From: Ascaris suum
Taxonomy: Eukaryota; Nematoda; Chromadorea; Rhabditida; Ascarididae
Assembly (NCBI GenBank): GCA_013433145.1
Contig: CM024168.1
Span: forward strand, 6,890,184 to 6,954,183
DNA: 64,000 nt
Direction: 5' to 3'
Below are positions 26,201 to 38,343 of this stretch, in pieces. Numbering within the stretch: the first letter of the stretch is position 1; the number at the start of each line of letters is the position of its first letter. A program made the position numbers and the translations under genes. The notes under the pieces are model-generated. The model was not told the origin of the DNA, searched no databases, and saw nothing but the letters and a program-made list of their open reading frames with translations.

Positions 26201-28898
26201 TTTGCGTAAAATTTCAAGAGTATTTGAAGTGGTGCGATATCTATAAATGTTTCGCTGTGGGTTTTTCCTTTTCACTTCTTCGTGATAAGTCACAAATCTC
26301 CAAATCGAGTCCCACTCTGCTTCTTAGCTTCTGTGGTTTTTGAATTGCTGCTTCATCGTTTATTTATTTATTGGTGGGAATTAGTGAAATGATATGTTAG
26401 TTATTAAATGGCACTTGTGTGAATCTGCTAAAGATATTGTTTGGACAGTGAATTTGCGTAGGGTTTCATACACAGTAAACCCTCATAGAGGAAAGAGAAC
26501 AACGCGAGCTTTATGTTCGCTTAGTCTGCACACAAATGAACCATGTATTGGCCCGGCGGTTCTGTCTACTTTCAAAGAAATTCGTTTAAATATTGGCGTG
26601 CATTGGCTGGCTGACTGACCAGATGACTTTCGTTCACCACGCAAATGGCAACTGTAATATTAATAGGTCGATAGTAACGTGAATATGTGAATTCTGAGAA
26701 TTTTTTCACTGCGCTGTTTATTTGAAATGATTGTTGCAAGCCCAATTAGTATTTCAGATGCAAAGACGACTTCAGAATTTTCCGACAGCTTAAATATATT
26801 AAAGCAGACGTTGAAGCCAATGATTCCGTACCTGAAGGCGTTCCACAAGAAAACTTCCGCGAGTTTTTTCAGGGACTATTATGTAATGATTTGATTTTAT
26901 GATCGTCTTTTAAATATACATGTGAAGTAAATATTCTCGGATTTTTCATCTGCCTGCTGATCGTTGGCGGAGCTGTCCTTCATATTATTCCTCTTCCTTT
27001 GGAAAAATTTTTCTTTAAATTTACTTTTTATTTCTATGTTTCTTCTCGTCATAAGTATTGAGTAGTTTTTCTTCTAATGGAAATGGTTTGGTCGAGGTTT
27101 TGAGTTATTTTTATCAAAGCACTGAAGTGTTACAGAAACATTTTAGAAACTGCTGAATAAAATTTCTTAGAGCTTTATGAGAGAAGTGCTTTCAGTGGCG
27201 TTAATGTGCATGGAATTAGTGTAGTATAATTACCACACATATTAATACAGATACTTACTATGAATTGATGGAATCGTTCAGAAATTACCGAAATCATGAG
27301 GGGAAGTTTTGTTATTGTTATTACTTAGTGATAGAAATTGCCGTTTTTGTTACAAAGCACCCTTTTGAAGGAGTCGTTTTTGATCCTATGACTGTACAAA
27401 AGCCGACTCTCTGTCCGCAAAAGTTATTGCTTTGTGATATTTTTTTGAATAAGAAAGCGTGTGTGTGGGGGGGAGGGGGAGGGAGGGGCACGAAAATGAA
27501 ATTGTTTTTATTTAATTTCAGGAGAAGTTGGTTCCTGGTGATGATGATTTATACGGCTATGTGCTATCAAAATTAGTCGACATATCGCGTGATACTGCAA
27601 AAGCGGCATGTCATGTGAGTTGTTTTGATGTTCATTGTGTGCTGCGCTAAGTCGAATTAAATTGGCGGATACGTTGGCAAATCCTTCCTTTTTCACTCTA
27701 ACTTTGAGCCTTTGCCGTCGTTTTCATTTTGGATGCTTGTAGTACGATTGCTTGAGAAAATGGGTTGGGGGAGAGCATTGCCCATGTATGTCAGCGAAGT
27801 GTTTCGTCTAAAGTACTGCTTCCATCGTACAAAGTCATGTTATTAATACCGGTGGCGTTGTAGTTGGTGCGTTTTTGATCTTTTCCATCCACAGGGCCAT
27901 AATTCATCCATTGGAGCGTGTGGGACCCTCGTGTGTCCTCACTTTTGAAGTTCATTTCTTCTTTCGCTTTTACACACCTCAGACGGTGACGGAGTCGCCA
28001 AATGAGGGGGACCTCACGCGCTTATGGCTAAAGGAACCCATGAGAGGGGAGATTTCAAATATATGCGCACAGGGCTGAGCTCGCTCCACCCATCCCCCAT
28101 AGTCTTCGAAATCACGGGGGTCTTCATTTTCGCCCTTATCTAGTTTGTACTCTGTTTTGCCTTTGCAGTATAGAGCGTAGAATTGGCTGAATATGGGTGG
28201 TGGAAATCTCTTTGCGTCTTATTGCTTACCGTGGCTCTTCCATCCTCGAAATGAAAGTGGATTTAGAGTGAGTAGTGTCTCTTTGCAGCCATTTGCATAT
28301 AATTATAAAAGTGATCGAAGATAAACCCCTTCCGATGATATTCGTATCACTCAACATTTGTTTCTGCTACACTCTGAGTGTTTTCTTTATCAGAGCAGTG
28401 GGTGGTTTATTCGAAACATGTGGCCACCTTCCTGCTGTATAACTCCTTTGGTGATGGGATCGTTTTTTGAGGCTTCTACTCGTTGTCGCGAGGTCTTTTT
28501 TAGAAACATTTCCCACTATTTTTTTTTATGGTTGAATCGCTCGCTTTTATATGTTACTTCAGCAAATTATGACCTCACTTGAAATACTCTTTTCTATATT
28601 GGTCAGTTTTATTCCATCTCAGCAAAAGTATCTGTTTAAATTATGAGGTGAGAAGTGGCCATTTGGCCAATAAGGTGGTCAGTGGTCAGTTGAATTATTT
28701 GATATATGGAGAAGGCTTTCGATGTTAATGAAATTGTAGCGTTTTTTTTAGAGTGCCGTAGAACTGCATATGGAAACGGCTCAACAGTGGAAAGATTTCT
28801 ATCGGTCGTTGTTGTTTAGTTGTAATAGTGGTATCTACGAATCACTGGCAACCGTCGTAAAAGCGTTGGTGGGCGCGATTGAGGCGAAACTTTTTTGA
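8219..28898 (+). CDS. EDRF1: EDRF1 homologue (29 exons, 1286 aa)
   Basis: Orthologue of erythroid differentiation-related factor 1, a large conserved metazoan protein with TPR-type helical repeats in its C-terminal half, linked in vertebrates to globin/GATA1 regulation; its role in worms is not known to me. Coding exons: 8219-8286, 8957-9127, 9862-10036, 11344-11510, 11821-11903, 12416-12516, 12880-12995, 13564-13678, 14726-14873, 15073-15194, 15989-16105, 16976-17152, 17648-17776, 18689-18791, 19308-19461, 19787-19884, 19939-20114, 20281-20353, 20503-20574, 21294-21404, 22038-22214, 22623-22735, 23315-23473, 23887-24048, 24567-24715, 25464-25723, 26758-26882, 27522-27614, 28752-28898 (TGA stop). 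All begin after AG and end before GT; phases chain without a break and the total, 3861 nt, is divisible by three. The product is close to human EDRF1 (about 1240 aa). The start is the first of two adjacent ATGs (8219, 8222). Weakest calls: exons 14, 16, 19 and 26. Confidence 0.93.
8458..8504 (+). other. Imperfect hairpin in EDRF1 intron 1
   Basis: A perfect 11-bp stem (8469-8479 with 8483-8493) closed by a 3-nt CAC loop, extended after a 5x5 internal loop by a further 6 bp (8458-8463 with 8499-8504). It is shorter than a typical pre-miRNA. It could be a structured RNA or the remnant of a small foldback element. Confidence 0.4.
10037..11343. other. EDRF1 intron 3 (longest, 1.3 kb)
   Basis: Non-coding. 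Contains a G14 tract at 10773-10786 and no supported gene on either strand. Confidence 0.7.
10773..10786. repeat. Poly-G tract (G14), EDRF1 intron 3
   Basis: Fourteen consecutive G on the coding strand, immediately after a T run. Confidence 0.95.
12880..16105 (+). other. EDRF1: EDRF1 exons 7-11: most conserved core
   Basis: This block carries the strongest family signature. Exon 7 gives WKFVNLKMLVD then IPIFG (human MPIFG). Exon 8 gives LTGIDLYLD and CNVPEALLCWHMSGYVK. Exon 9 gives YEVIRTEDIPKLE and KEGHTYWL. Exon 10 gives LRLWDLTPLC and NPYTLSVAVLIYKV (human NPFTMPVAILLYKV). Exon 11 is basic, VARNLMRRSAKTRPKR, leading into a helical segment. The exon 8 acceptor is CTTTAG at 13561-13563. A better TTTGCAG lies 14 nt upstream but would shift the frame. 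Confidence 0.93.
16848..16864. repeat. Poly-G tract (G17), EDRF1 intron 11
   Basis: Seventeen consecutive G on the coding strand, about 110 nt before the exon 12 acceptor. Confidence 0.95.
16976..20574 (+). other. EDRF1: EDRF1 exons 12-19: acidic linker and first TPR-like helices
   Basis: Exon 12 starts with a helical ARYLLANLYLSYGHDALK segment and then an acidic stretch (DEEEAEIEKNEP), in the position of the long acidic region of the vertebrate protein. Exon 13 ends in a helix (DCYKQALEHCYE). Exon 15 matches the vertebrate TPR start: IRAATAYNLLADNAF then LERYGRSVRFARVGFYCC (human YYVLSDAAMSLQKYGRALRYIK). Exon 16 has a GEGGGGEE run with no vertebrate counterpart that I recall. Exons 18 and 19 read as a TPR-like hairpin (NLERAILYFHKGLLYV). 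Exon 14 is supported mainly by phase and splice sites. Confidence 0.8.
21294..28898 (+). other. EDRF1: EDRF1 exons 20-29: C-terminal TPR array and tail
   Basis: Mostly helical. Exon 23 has EARMLGNLGQLHYLL (human AALLLCNTGRLMRI). Exon 24 has RRYYEGAYELACANRNAGD (human LYYNKAIDYYLKALRSLGTRD). Exon 26 has FDVFKQIEQGSAQEVERQL (human AKLFQLLKDAPCELLRVQL). Exon 27 has SDSLNILKQTLKPMIPYL. Exon 28 has LYGYVLSKLVDISRDTAK. Exon 29 holds the last 48 codons and a TGA. For exon 25 the donor GTTTTA (24716) fits the exon 26 phase; a stronger GTAAGT seven nt later does not. No AATAAA is visible in the 250 nt after the stop; an AATGAA variant lies near 29053. Confidence 0.85.
21949..21963. repeat. Poly-G tract (G15), EDRF1 intron 20
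   Basis: Fifteen consecutive G on the coding strand, 75 nt before the exon 21 acceptor. Confidence 0.95.
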
Positions 28899-31800
28899 GT
28901 CGGCTGCCGACTCGCAATTACAATCATCTTCCACAAAAAAACATTATGATGTAATTTCTCTATATCTTTTTTTTGGCTGTATTCGCTTTGTTTGTCTCGT
29001 GATACTTCGACTTCGGGGTTCCTTTCTTCAAGGGTCGATAAGATTAACAGACAATGAATGATTGGTCATCGAAATGTCGACCCATAGGTAATAGGTAAAT
29101 GGACCATGCATCTTTAAACAGCTATTGAATAACCTATAGAGGGGTCGTAGTTTCCGTTCACATGCATAACGAAGCTAATCTGTTTTTTAGCTTTGTTTGA
29201 GAATGTGATTATGTGGACGTGGATGTATGGTAAATCATAGAGGATGCACCATAAGTTAAAGGGAGAAAAATTTTGCTGCTTGGAGGATGGGAGAGACATG
29301 GCAAAGGTGCTTTGACGGACTTCTCTTTTAGAAAAGGAAATACGGAGTAGGGAGGTTTAGTATGGAATAGGAACTGACTTGAACTACGGAATAGGCGTTC
29401 AGCTGGATGTTGTACATGCGGAAGAGATTGAAATCGGGCTGGATGGGAGGGGATGACGCTTGTGGCAATAGTGATCCCATCAAACTAGGTTTCGGCCATT
29501 GATGTGGATTCGATGCATTCTTTCCTTTATTTTCGTTCTGGTGAGCTGTTGTTTTGTTCAACTGAAAATATGCACCCGACCATTACTCGGTTGATGCCTG
29601 ACTCGAGAGGGTAGGAGGAGGAAGGCGGGAGAGAGGAAGCTGGGAAGAGATCCGATGGGCGTTTTTTGTAGTTTACCCGAATTTCGAATTTTGGTGAATT
29701 TGCGAACTACAGCCATAAAATGTTGGTCTAATGTTGTGTCAATAAGTTGCTTTAAAAACCACCTTCCAGTTGTTGAAAGATGATACGAGAAAATTTCTAC
29801 GATTCTCTTGTATTACTGTTTCTTAAAGTTGTGCTTCATTGTAGTGATATTTATTGCATGCTTAGAAATGTGTTCACTTGTCGATCTTTCATTTTATTAT
29901 TTGCGGGTATTATTATGTTGTTTATTGACATCGATATTACTTGTTGTCCTCGTTAATAATGTTGATAAATCATCCTTCTTGAAATTCGTTGTTCGATCGT
30001 TATAGGCGCTCTAAAGATTTTGGTAAGAAAGGGGAGCAAACAGTTATGCGTATTTGGATGGTGCTCCTTGCGTCGCGTGTGAAAACTACCTCCGGTTTTT
30101 TTAAAATTCGCACAGTGAATTAATAAAATGAGGCCGAGATTAGCCTGGTGACTGATGGTGTAAGGTCCACAATGTTAGATGAAGGGAAGTAGGGCAGAAG
30201 AAGGACAGTAGCGAACATGACATCATAGTTGGGTGAAGGAAAGTAGTTTTGAGTTTAGCCTTAGAGGAGTGTTCGGCTTTGAAAACAAAATAACTGAGGA
30301 AGGCATGTCAGTGTGTGTGGCGTCAGTATGACTCTAATGCAAACTTATGCTCCAGTATAGAGTACTGCTGAGGTTGGTATCCGTTGAAATGGAAGGTAAT
30401 TTTTGCTCATTGTGCAATGAGATACGAAACAAGCGCTGAAATGGTGGCATTTATGAAGTGTTGGGATGCGCGGAGACCGCGAAGTTGAAGAGTTGGGTAC
30501 TGTGGTTTCCTGTACATGAAATAGTGGACAATGGAAGTGGCGAGATGATGTTTTACGTTTCGGTGCAGTAGCGCTCACAACATATAAAGAACATTCAAAA
30601 ACCGTTTATATATTTGCATAATTGAGGGCACTGTAAGGGCTGATCTGAGCGTTACCTGGCCGAAATCGTGAGGCTCATTGTTGTTAGGCTCTGATAGCGA
30701 ACGGTATGTTCTTCATTGCTATTATGCTGAGGGTTAATATGACTGCCGTTGTTGGATGCTTGGTACTGCACATCACTAAAGTGCGGCCAAAAACACTCGA
30801 TGCTACAAAAAAGTGGGTTCCATTCACTCGCTCAAATATTGCGCACTTTAACTTGTCAACTTTTATGCGATTGTTTTGCAAGCAGTTGTGCTTATCGTCT
30901 TCGATTTTGTCGACTGCGTTTCCCACTTTTCTAGCCAGTAGGTTAGGGGACCAGTAAATTGTTGACATAAAAGTGACTGAGAGGGGCATAAGGAATGAAC
31001 AGCGTCAACCTCGACTACAGTCGTCGAGCGAACAGACTGTGGTGGTAGGGAATACGTGAATGACGCCTTTCATGTAAACTAAAAAGTAAAAGCATCCTGA
31101 GGTGTGGCTTAGAAAAATTATTACACCCAGGTAAGAGCAGCATCAGCAGTGCTCCAAAGTGCCAGTCCTGACACCACAATTCGGATGTGTTGTTCTTTCA
31201 ATATCCGTGTAAAAATTTTTCATCCTTCGGCAAGTTGATCGATGTTTCGAGCAATATAAGCTTTTCGATGTTTTCACACATATAAAGCCTTTGATGTTCT
31301 GTCGTCGTTTTCAGCCCTCACCATTACCATCGAATGAGCTCCTCTTTCTTAAGTGCTTTCATTCCATACTTTATTACATAGCAGCAGCCGCAGTTTAGTT
31401 GTAAATTGTGAAGGAAATATTCCCGTAATTCGTAAACGCTCCATTCACTGTACGGGACAGTGCTAAGCGTTGCCGACACAAATCAACTGTTAGTTCACAT
31501 TCCTCTTTTACTCTTCAAATACATAAAGGTTGGTCCTTCGTTCCAAAACTATTTTTGTGGATTTAGACCCCTCACTGAATTTGCTTCCATCTCCTTTTTT
31601 ATAGTGCTGAACATGGTGGCACCTTCATAGGTCGGTGGATTTAACTTATCCACATCGTTACTTATTCGGGTTTAAAGAGTGATCTTTCGCTTCATTCTAC
31701 AAAAATCTCAAAGAACAATTTGTTTTCCCTCGAGTAATTTATTAGACATTATAAGCCATAGAGTAGTGCCTATTATAGTCATAGACGAACGTAAAATTGG

Positions 31801-32327
31801 TTGCAATAGACAATCTTTATCCAGTCATTTGTAAATTTGCATTTGGAGAATCGTTTTTCTCGCTTGGTAAATCGTAAGACAGCACAAATTCTCATTCGTC
31901 GCTTCGAAGGCGTGAAAAGCGTAGGGCGTTTTTACAAACGTATTGCAGTGTGATGTGAAGAGAGACGTGCGCCTTATTGCTGTAGAATAACAACTTCAAG
32001 TTAGCTATTAGGTGTAAGTAATTTTTTCATGAAATTAGGCAGTCCTGCGTCTATCAAAGTTCTGTAAACGTATTGCATTATCTACTCTAAAATGTATCTA
32101 AAATCACCTACTTCATAATGCATTGCTTTCTTCTCTCTCCTTTATTCCACTCTCGATGGTGCAGTAATAAAGCGATAAAATATGTCTTTGCATTGTAGTA
32201 TAGTTTTCTAATTTTGTTAATCTCAAATTTGACGTAGCGCATGTAGCGCTGAATTTTGGGGAGAGAGACTATTATTCGAGGTTTTCCTGCACTAACGCGT
32301 TTAACGGTACTAATAGGACTTTTTCAG
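28899..32327. other. Intergenic, nothing recognised
   Basis: About 3.4 kb following the EDRF1 stop. Short open frames on both strands overlap in antisense (for example 30684-30989) and show no recognisable family. The start of this region must hold the EDRF1 3' end. Confidence 0.5.
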
Positions 32328-32458
32328 GTAAGCCGAGTCGTTCGACGATTCGCACGATGAATGTTGTTTCATCGGAGCATCGCATTGAGATTCCTCGCTA
32401 CCGTGAAAACTATTCGCCCGTGTCGGATGCTAAGGCTTACACCACAGATGAACTTGAG
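32328..32458 (+). CDS. First coding exon of an unrecognised gene
   Basis: Starts after a strong TTTTTCAG acceptor and ends GAG before GTATTC. The frame is open throughout. The first ATG is at 32357, giving 34 codons (beginning MNVVSSEHRIEIPRYRENYS) and a phase-0 end. With no obvious coding exon upstream, the acceptor is best read as a spliced-leader site with a 29-nt leader, although the frame is also open upstream of the ATG, so an internal exon is possible. Family unknown. It probably belongs with the exon at 35247-35643, 2.8 kb downstream, but the joining exon or exons were not resolved. Confidence 0.5.
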
Positions 32459-32573
32459 GTATTCGCTTGCCACTGATAGATGTAGCTGCGATTGGAATCA
32501 GGCGAGAGCTGCCTAAATTATTCTTTCTAAGCTTCTAGACGGGATCCACTCATTCCATGAGTCTAGGGGAGGT

Positions 32574-32586
32574 GGGGGGGGGGGGG
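32574..32586. repeat. Poly-G tract (G13)
   Basis: Thirteen consecutive G on the + strand, about 115 nt after the exon ending at 32458. Confidence 0.95.
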
Positions 32587-34054
32587 TTGACGGGAGAGAA
32601 GAGGAGAATATATGGATTTGCATGTTAGTATGCACTCGACAGTTGGCGAGTTTGCACAGCATTAACGAGCCTGACGAGGTGAACTGCAAAAAGCGAATAA
32701 GATTTAACGTGAGGGAGCAAGCGTGTGAAATCAAATAAAAGAAAAGACGGTAAGCGAAAAGATAGGACTTTATCTTACGAATATTAATATATTATTTTAG
32801 AAGTAAACGAATAAAGGCTCACAGTCGCCATTTATTGTATAGATGGGAGGTTGAATCATTTGTAGTACCATCCTCCAGTTCCCAAAAAAGTTTTGCAGTT
32901 CTTTTTGTCTGACCGGAATTTAAAAGCTCTTATTTTTAAAACCACTGAATCATGGGATTTGATGATCAGCATGTTTGACTGGGAAAAAAGCAAAAATTAC
33001 ATGCACTTGGATAATTTTTCTTAAAATTCTGAGTGGTTTTTCTCCAAAATTTCCGAAATTGTTAATCCTTCTCAGCACGGCGTCTATTAGGAATAGGAAG
33101 GATTACCTACATATCGAATGAATCCTTTATCAAAATTGTAGGCGCGAATTTTTACGGCTAGATTCTAATACCGAACATCGATAGGATCGATCAGATTTTA
33201 GCAATTTACTGACCACACGAACGCATAAAAGTGTTCATTGACTGTGCTGACGTGATAAATTCGTTCATGTTTTAAACCAAATACAAAAGGTCGGAATGAA
33301 ATGTGGTTGCTAAAAATAAAAGAACAATGAAATGTGCTTAATAATATTTTTTGGCGAAGCCGGTCGCTTGTATACAGCACCAATCAAAGTTTCCTTTTCG
33401 GGCAACGCCTCAACGGCTGTAGAACGCAATTGACTTAGAACTTCACGATGTGTCTTTAACTGCCAAGAGTGTATATGGGTGATGAGCCGTAACGGAAATG
33501 GAGATGGGGAGGTGTGGTCCATTCTGGTTTTTGAATGGCAGACAGACACATACATATGCTCATACGCACAGCAATGACGGTGTCATAACTGATTCTTCAT
33601 AGAGCTTACAAGAGCGCGCAGAACCGGTTTCTTTCAAGTGCAGATTCGCGAGAACGGCTAGTTTGCAAGAAAGTATTATCAAACGTCTTGGGGTTGCCTT
33701 TGAGTTACTTGCAGAGCCATTTGTCCGACACACACCAGGGACATGTCTAATATGTAGAGGCTGCAAGGAGCATGCATATTGTACAGTCTTTAGACATTCA
33801 TTTTCACTTGTTACCAACCAGATGGATGTGTGAGTCAGCGAGAGTTGATTTTGTGATCGGAAGATCCCATATTCATTCAGCCTTTTCCCCCATCATCTCT
33901 CAGTGCAGTTTTCAGCGATGCTTCGGATAAGTCGGCGTGAGTGTGTCATAGCGGAACTCATGTATTGTGGCTCCATAATTCTTTGGCATTGTAGACTAGG
34001 TTTATTCTAGATTGAGGTACTCAAGCTTCAGGATGTTTAAAACATGATTTGTAG

Positions 34055-34315
34055 ATTGAGGTGCTCGAACTCTTGGACAATCTAGCGACAGCGCTATCTT
34101 GTGCGTGCAATCTCAATTCGGCGGAGGTTGTCCAAAAATATCGGTTCATGAAACAATTCAAGTGGCGCATTAAAAGCACCGTTGCTTCATTAAAAGAGCT
34201 TATTCGTGGTATACAAGACCAGTTCAGCGACATCGTGTTTGGGTTTGCTTTTGCAACAAAATGCTTTCGAGGTGCCATCCAATACCGAGCCAACATGACT
34301 GACTCTGGCATGTAA
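34055..34315 (+). CDS. Possible exon of unknown gene
   Basis: After a TTTGTAG acceptor the + strand is open for 86 codons, starting IEVLELLDNLATALSCACNL, with a helical character, ending in a TAA. A minus-strand frame of 132 codons overlaps it completely. The acceptor and first bases (TAGATTGAGGTRCTCRA) are present twice, 41 nt apart (first copy from 34008). No family recognised. Phase does not connect cleanly to the exon at 35247 by any good donor I can see. Confidence 0.25.
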   Translation: MEVLELLDNLATALSCACNLNSAEVVQKYRFMKQFKWRIKSTVASLKELIRGIQDQFSDIVFGFAFATKCFRGAIQYRANMTDSGM

Positions 34316-34701
34316 ACTAAACATAGTGTTGGGAAGGTTGCGGAAAGATCAGATTCTTGTGGAAAGGAGGAGCAAAAAGTGAGATAGATAACAGATGCCG
34401 TATTTTTTGTGTGAATCATGCTAAATTATAAAATCTCCTGTTTCTACCAGCCTTTATATATTTGCTTCACAAAGCTCATCATTTTGTACTGTTCTCGGCA
34501 GCTTCAATCTCTCAACATTGAAGACAGAGTTATAAAACTTGCGGGGATTCTTACATCTATTTCGCATTGATTCGTAAATTTGGATGCGAGTTGCAAACAT
34601 TAAGAGGTGCCAGAAACTTCCGAGCAGTTTTACAGTGGCTCGATTTCCTTCTACACGGGCAGTCAGAGAGCAACGAATCATGTTTGCAAGTTTTATTTGG
34701 A

Positions 34702-34720
34702 GGGGGGGGGGGGGGGGGGG
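34702..34720. repeat. Poly-G tract (G19)
   Basis: Nineteen consecutive G on the + strand, the longest G tract in the window. Confidence 0.95.
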
Positions 34721-35246
34721 TCGGACCAATTAAAATAAGGAAGCATTCTTCTGTATATTGCTATTTTTTGATAACGTGGGAAGGTAGTTGATCAGACTGG
34801 GGATTCAGAACTCTTCCCCCACAAGCTAGCATTTGCAATCACACGTTATCAGCACCAATAAGATCTCTGAAATTTGTAAAAAGCTGGAAGTTCTCAGTTA
34901 ATTTTGCTAATAAAGCTTCTGGCTTCATTTCCAAGAGGATGTCATCAATGAAGTGCATGCAATATGTCAAGATCTATTTCGGTGCGATTCATGGTCATTT
35001 CCGGATATCATATAGCTAGCTATGTTCCTCTGGAACAACAAAGTCTTTAAAATATACCAAATTGGACATAGATCATCACTCAACATTATGTCGATGAGCA
35101 TTATCTCCTGTCAGTTCGCATTGCGCTGACTTTTAACCTTTGCAATTAGCATAGATTCCAAACTTCCTTGACTTCTATTTCGTCTCTTGCCATTACTCAA
35201 CAAACACTTTTTAGGTGTTGAGTAATATTCACTTCGTTTATTACAG

Positions 35247-35643
35247 ATACGATTTGTTGACCGATTTATTCACACAGTCGGAGCGAATTAACTCAAAGGT
35301 AACGAGTCAAAGTGCGCGAGCGTTGAGAGAAGTGCCGACAGCAACTCGCTCACGTGCCTCGTTGTCAAATGGAGCGTGGGCGAGCAATGAGACCGGAAGT
35401 CGTATGCATGCTGGACGTTGCAGATGTGATTACAGACCGCTTGTAGATATGGATGTTAAATGTCCTTCTTTGGCAAAAAGTTCAAGAAACTACAACGGAA
35501 ACTCCTTCTACGACACGAAGAGACAGCTGTTGAGTATGGGCGATGCGGATATCCTCACCTATTGGCCAGAACAGTCGCCGATTTCACATCAACGACGACA
35601 TGTCACGGCATCCTGGTCTAAGCTTCCCAGCACACGAATATAA
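35247..35643 (+). CDS. Terminal exon of an unrecognised gene
   Basis: After ATTACAG a frame of 131 codons runs to TAA at 35641-35643. It begins in phase 2 (one base, then YDLLTDLFTQSERINSK). The product is rich in Ser, Arg and Thr, contains a small Cys cluster (GRCRCDY, then DVKCP) and ends SKLPSTRI. It reads like a hydrophilic cytoplasmic tail. No domain recognised. An AATTAAA-like signal follows within about 60 nt. Probably the 3' end of the gene that starts near 32328, but the link is inference. Confidence 0.5.
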
Positions 35644-36610
<967 letters not shown>

Positions 36611-37460
36611 GTATGCAAACAACGGTATTGTTAAAACACATCAAAGTCGCATCAAATTTAACGGAAATTATATTGCAGAAGCACTGTTGATGTAAAAATC
36701 ATTGCAATAATATTCAACGGCCTTGCACAGAAGCTGCATCGAAAAGTGACTCACATTCACTTTATTTAACGGACTATATCCTGCACCACCTATAAATCCA
36801 GAGCCTTTTCCCTTATTCCGTCTTTTAAATTCGCACTTCTGAGACTTTAAATATCGAACTGAAGTAATGAACCTTAGCGATTGCATGTTTGTTTCCAACG
36901 TAATCTCATAGTACATTAATTTTTGTCAGAGGTTATTTGCCATCGTTGCGATTTCATTTCACGGCAAACGGCCGCACTTTCCCCATGATTACGGTCTTAA
37001 TCTGGAGGCAGCAGTCTAAAAACCCCTCATATATTTTTCTCAGTAGTTTCGACGACTTAAAGCATTGCAAAATGTCTTCTATACCAAATCATATATCCGT
37101 TCCCGGTTCCACACGTTTGCACCACTCAGTTTTTGAAGTAAATGTTCGGGCGCCACAGCTGATGAAGGAAGGCTTTGGTTTCAACCACTATGGTCTCTAA
37201 CCTCTGATCGATCTTTAACAAATATGCAGATATGCAACTCAAAACGCTAAAAAAATCATCTCGAACGTATTATGCGGAGATGGGAGCGTTTCGAGAACGG
37301 TGATCTCCACACTCGTGCATGGCATTTTCGAATGGCGCCGTCGGGGACCCTACGCCTTTTTACACCCAGCAAATATCTCAATATTCTACTTTGCATGGGA
37401 AACTATACATGGATCCAAAAATGACAAGACTTTAGAAACACTGGGGACCGGGTTCCATGC

Positions 37461-37990
37461 TGAACCAATATATGAAGTACATATGCAACCAATATGTGTG
37501 ATCTTACCCATCTGAACCAATATTTCTATCTCCATCGGAAGACCTCTTTATCCCAGTCCTCTTGTTCCAAGAACTCCGCCTCCGGATAATTACTAGCTTA
37601 AGGATGGGCCGAGAGTTTTCAAGGTTCATAAGCACAGACAGGTTGGGCCACATCTGAAATCGCAAGCTTTAGAGGAGCGGGACCACCAGAAACTTCGAGG
37701 TTTCCAGAATGGTAACGCTCTTTCGGAGGTATCACTAACGGCGGGTTATCGTTGAGACCAGGGCTATGGGATTAGGGATCGGCGACTCAACAACTCTCAG
37801 GAGACCTCGAACCCGATCTAATATAAAGTATGTCATGACAGCTATTCGTTTTTTTATAAAGGCTTGACAAAGGTTCCTTGCAATGTGATACCACACACGA
37901 GGGGGTCCACATTTTTTTTACCCTTGCAATATTTTTGGCTATTTTCTTGGACCGCACTAGACTTCATATATTGGTTCAGATGAATAAGAT
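37461..37990. mobile_element. Foldback-type inverted repeat, about 530 bp
   Basis: TGAACCAATATATGAAGT at 37461-37478 is the exact reverse complement of 37961-37978. In addition 37501-37523 matches the reverse complement of 37968-37990 with two mismatches in 23. The left side therefore carries two partial copies of the same arm. The 430 bp between has no supported open frame. Most likely a non-autonomous DNA element or foldback remnant; the family is not recognised and no target-site duplication was identified. Confidence 0.45.
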
Positions 37991-38161
37991 CGCATGGAGA
38001 CACCTCACTTATTGCGGGTAATGAGATGTCAGATTTGCCTGTAGTAATCGACCGCGTTGAAGCACGCAACTTTGTTGAGGTCTTATTTTAGCAGCAGATG
38101 CAGATATAACACGACTGCAAAGGACAGTGGAACGATCATCTGTGTTCGTGAATGTATGTTC

Positions 38162-38167
38162 TTTATT
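38162..38167 (-). terminator. Candidate polyadenylation signal, minus-strand PI-3-like gene
   Basis: AATAAA on the minus strand about 180 nt downstream of the TAA stop of the PI-3-like gene. Confidence 0.4.
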
Positions 38168-38343
38168 TAATCATATTCGTAAATCTTTATACCTTGTTAT
38201 AATTACTTTACTTTTATTATGACTGATACATTTAAAAGGTCTACACATTCACTTCTATTAATCGTCAGTCATCATATCAAAAGCAATAATAGCCTTGAAT
38301 AAGCAAAGTTAATGTGGTGATTAAAAAACAATTATGCACGTTT

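Noticed and set aside
34843..34965. Minus-strand MHFIDDILLEMKPEALL, like an RT catalytic DD box
   Set aside because: Only this short piece fits; flanking sequence in all three frames has stops and none of the other RT motifs.
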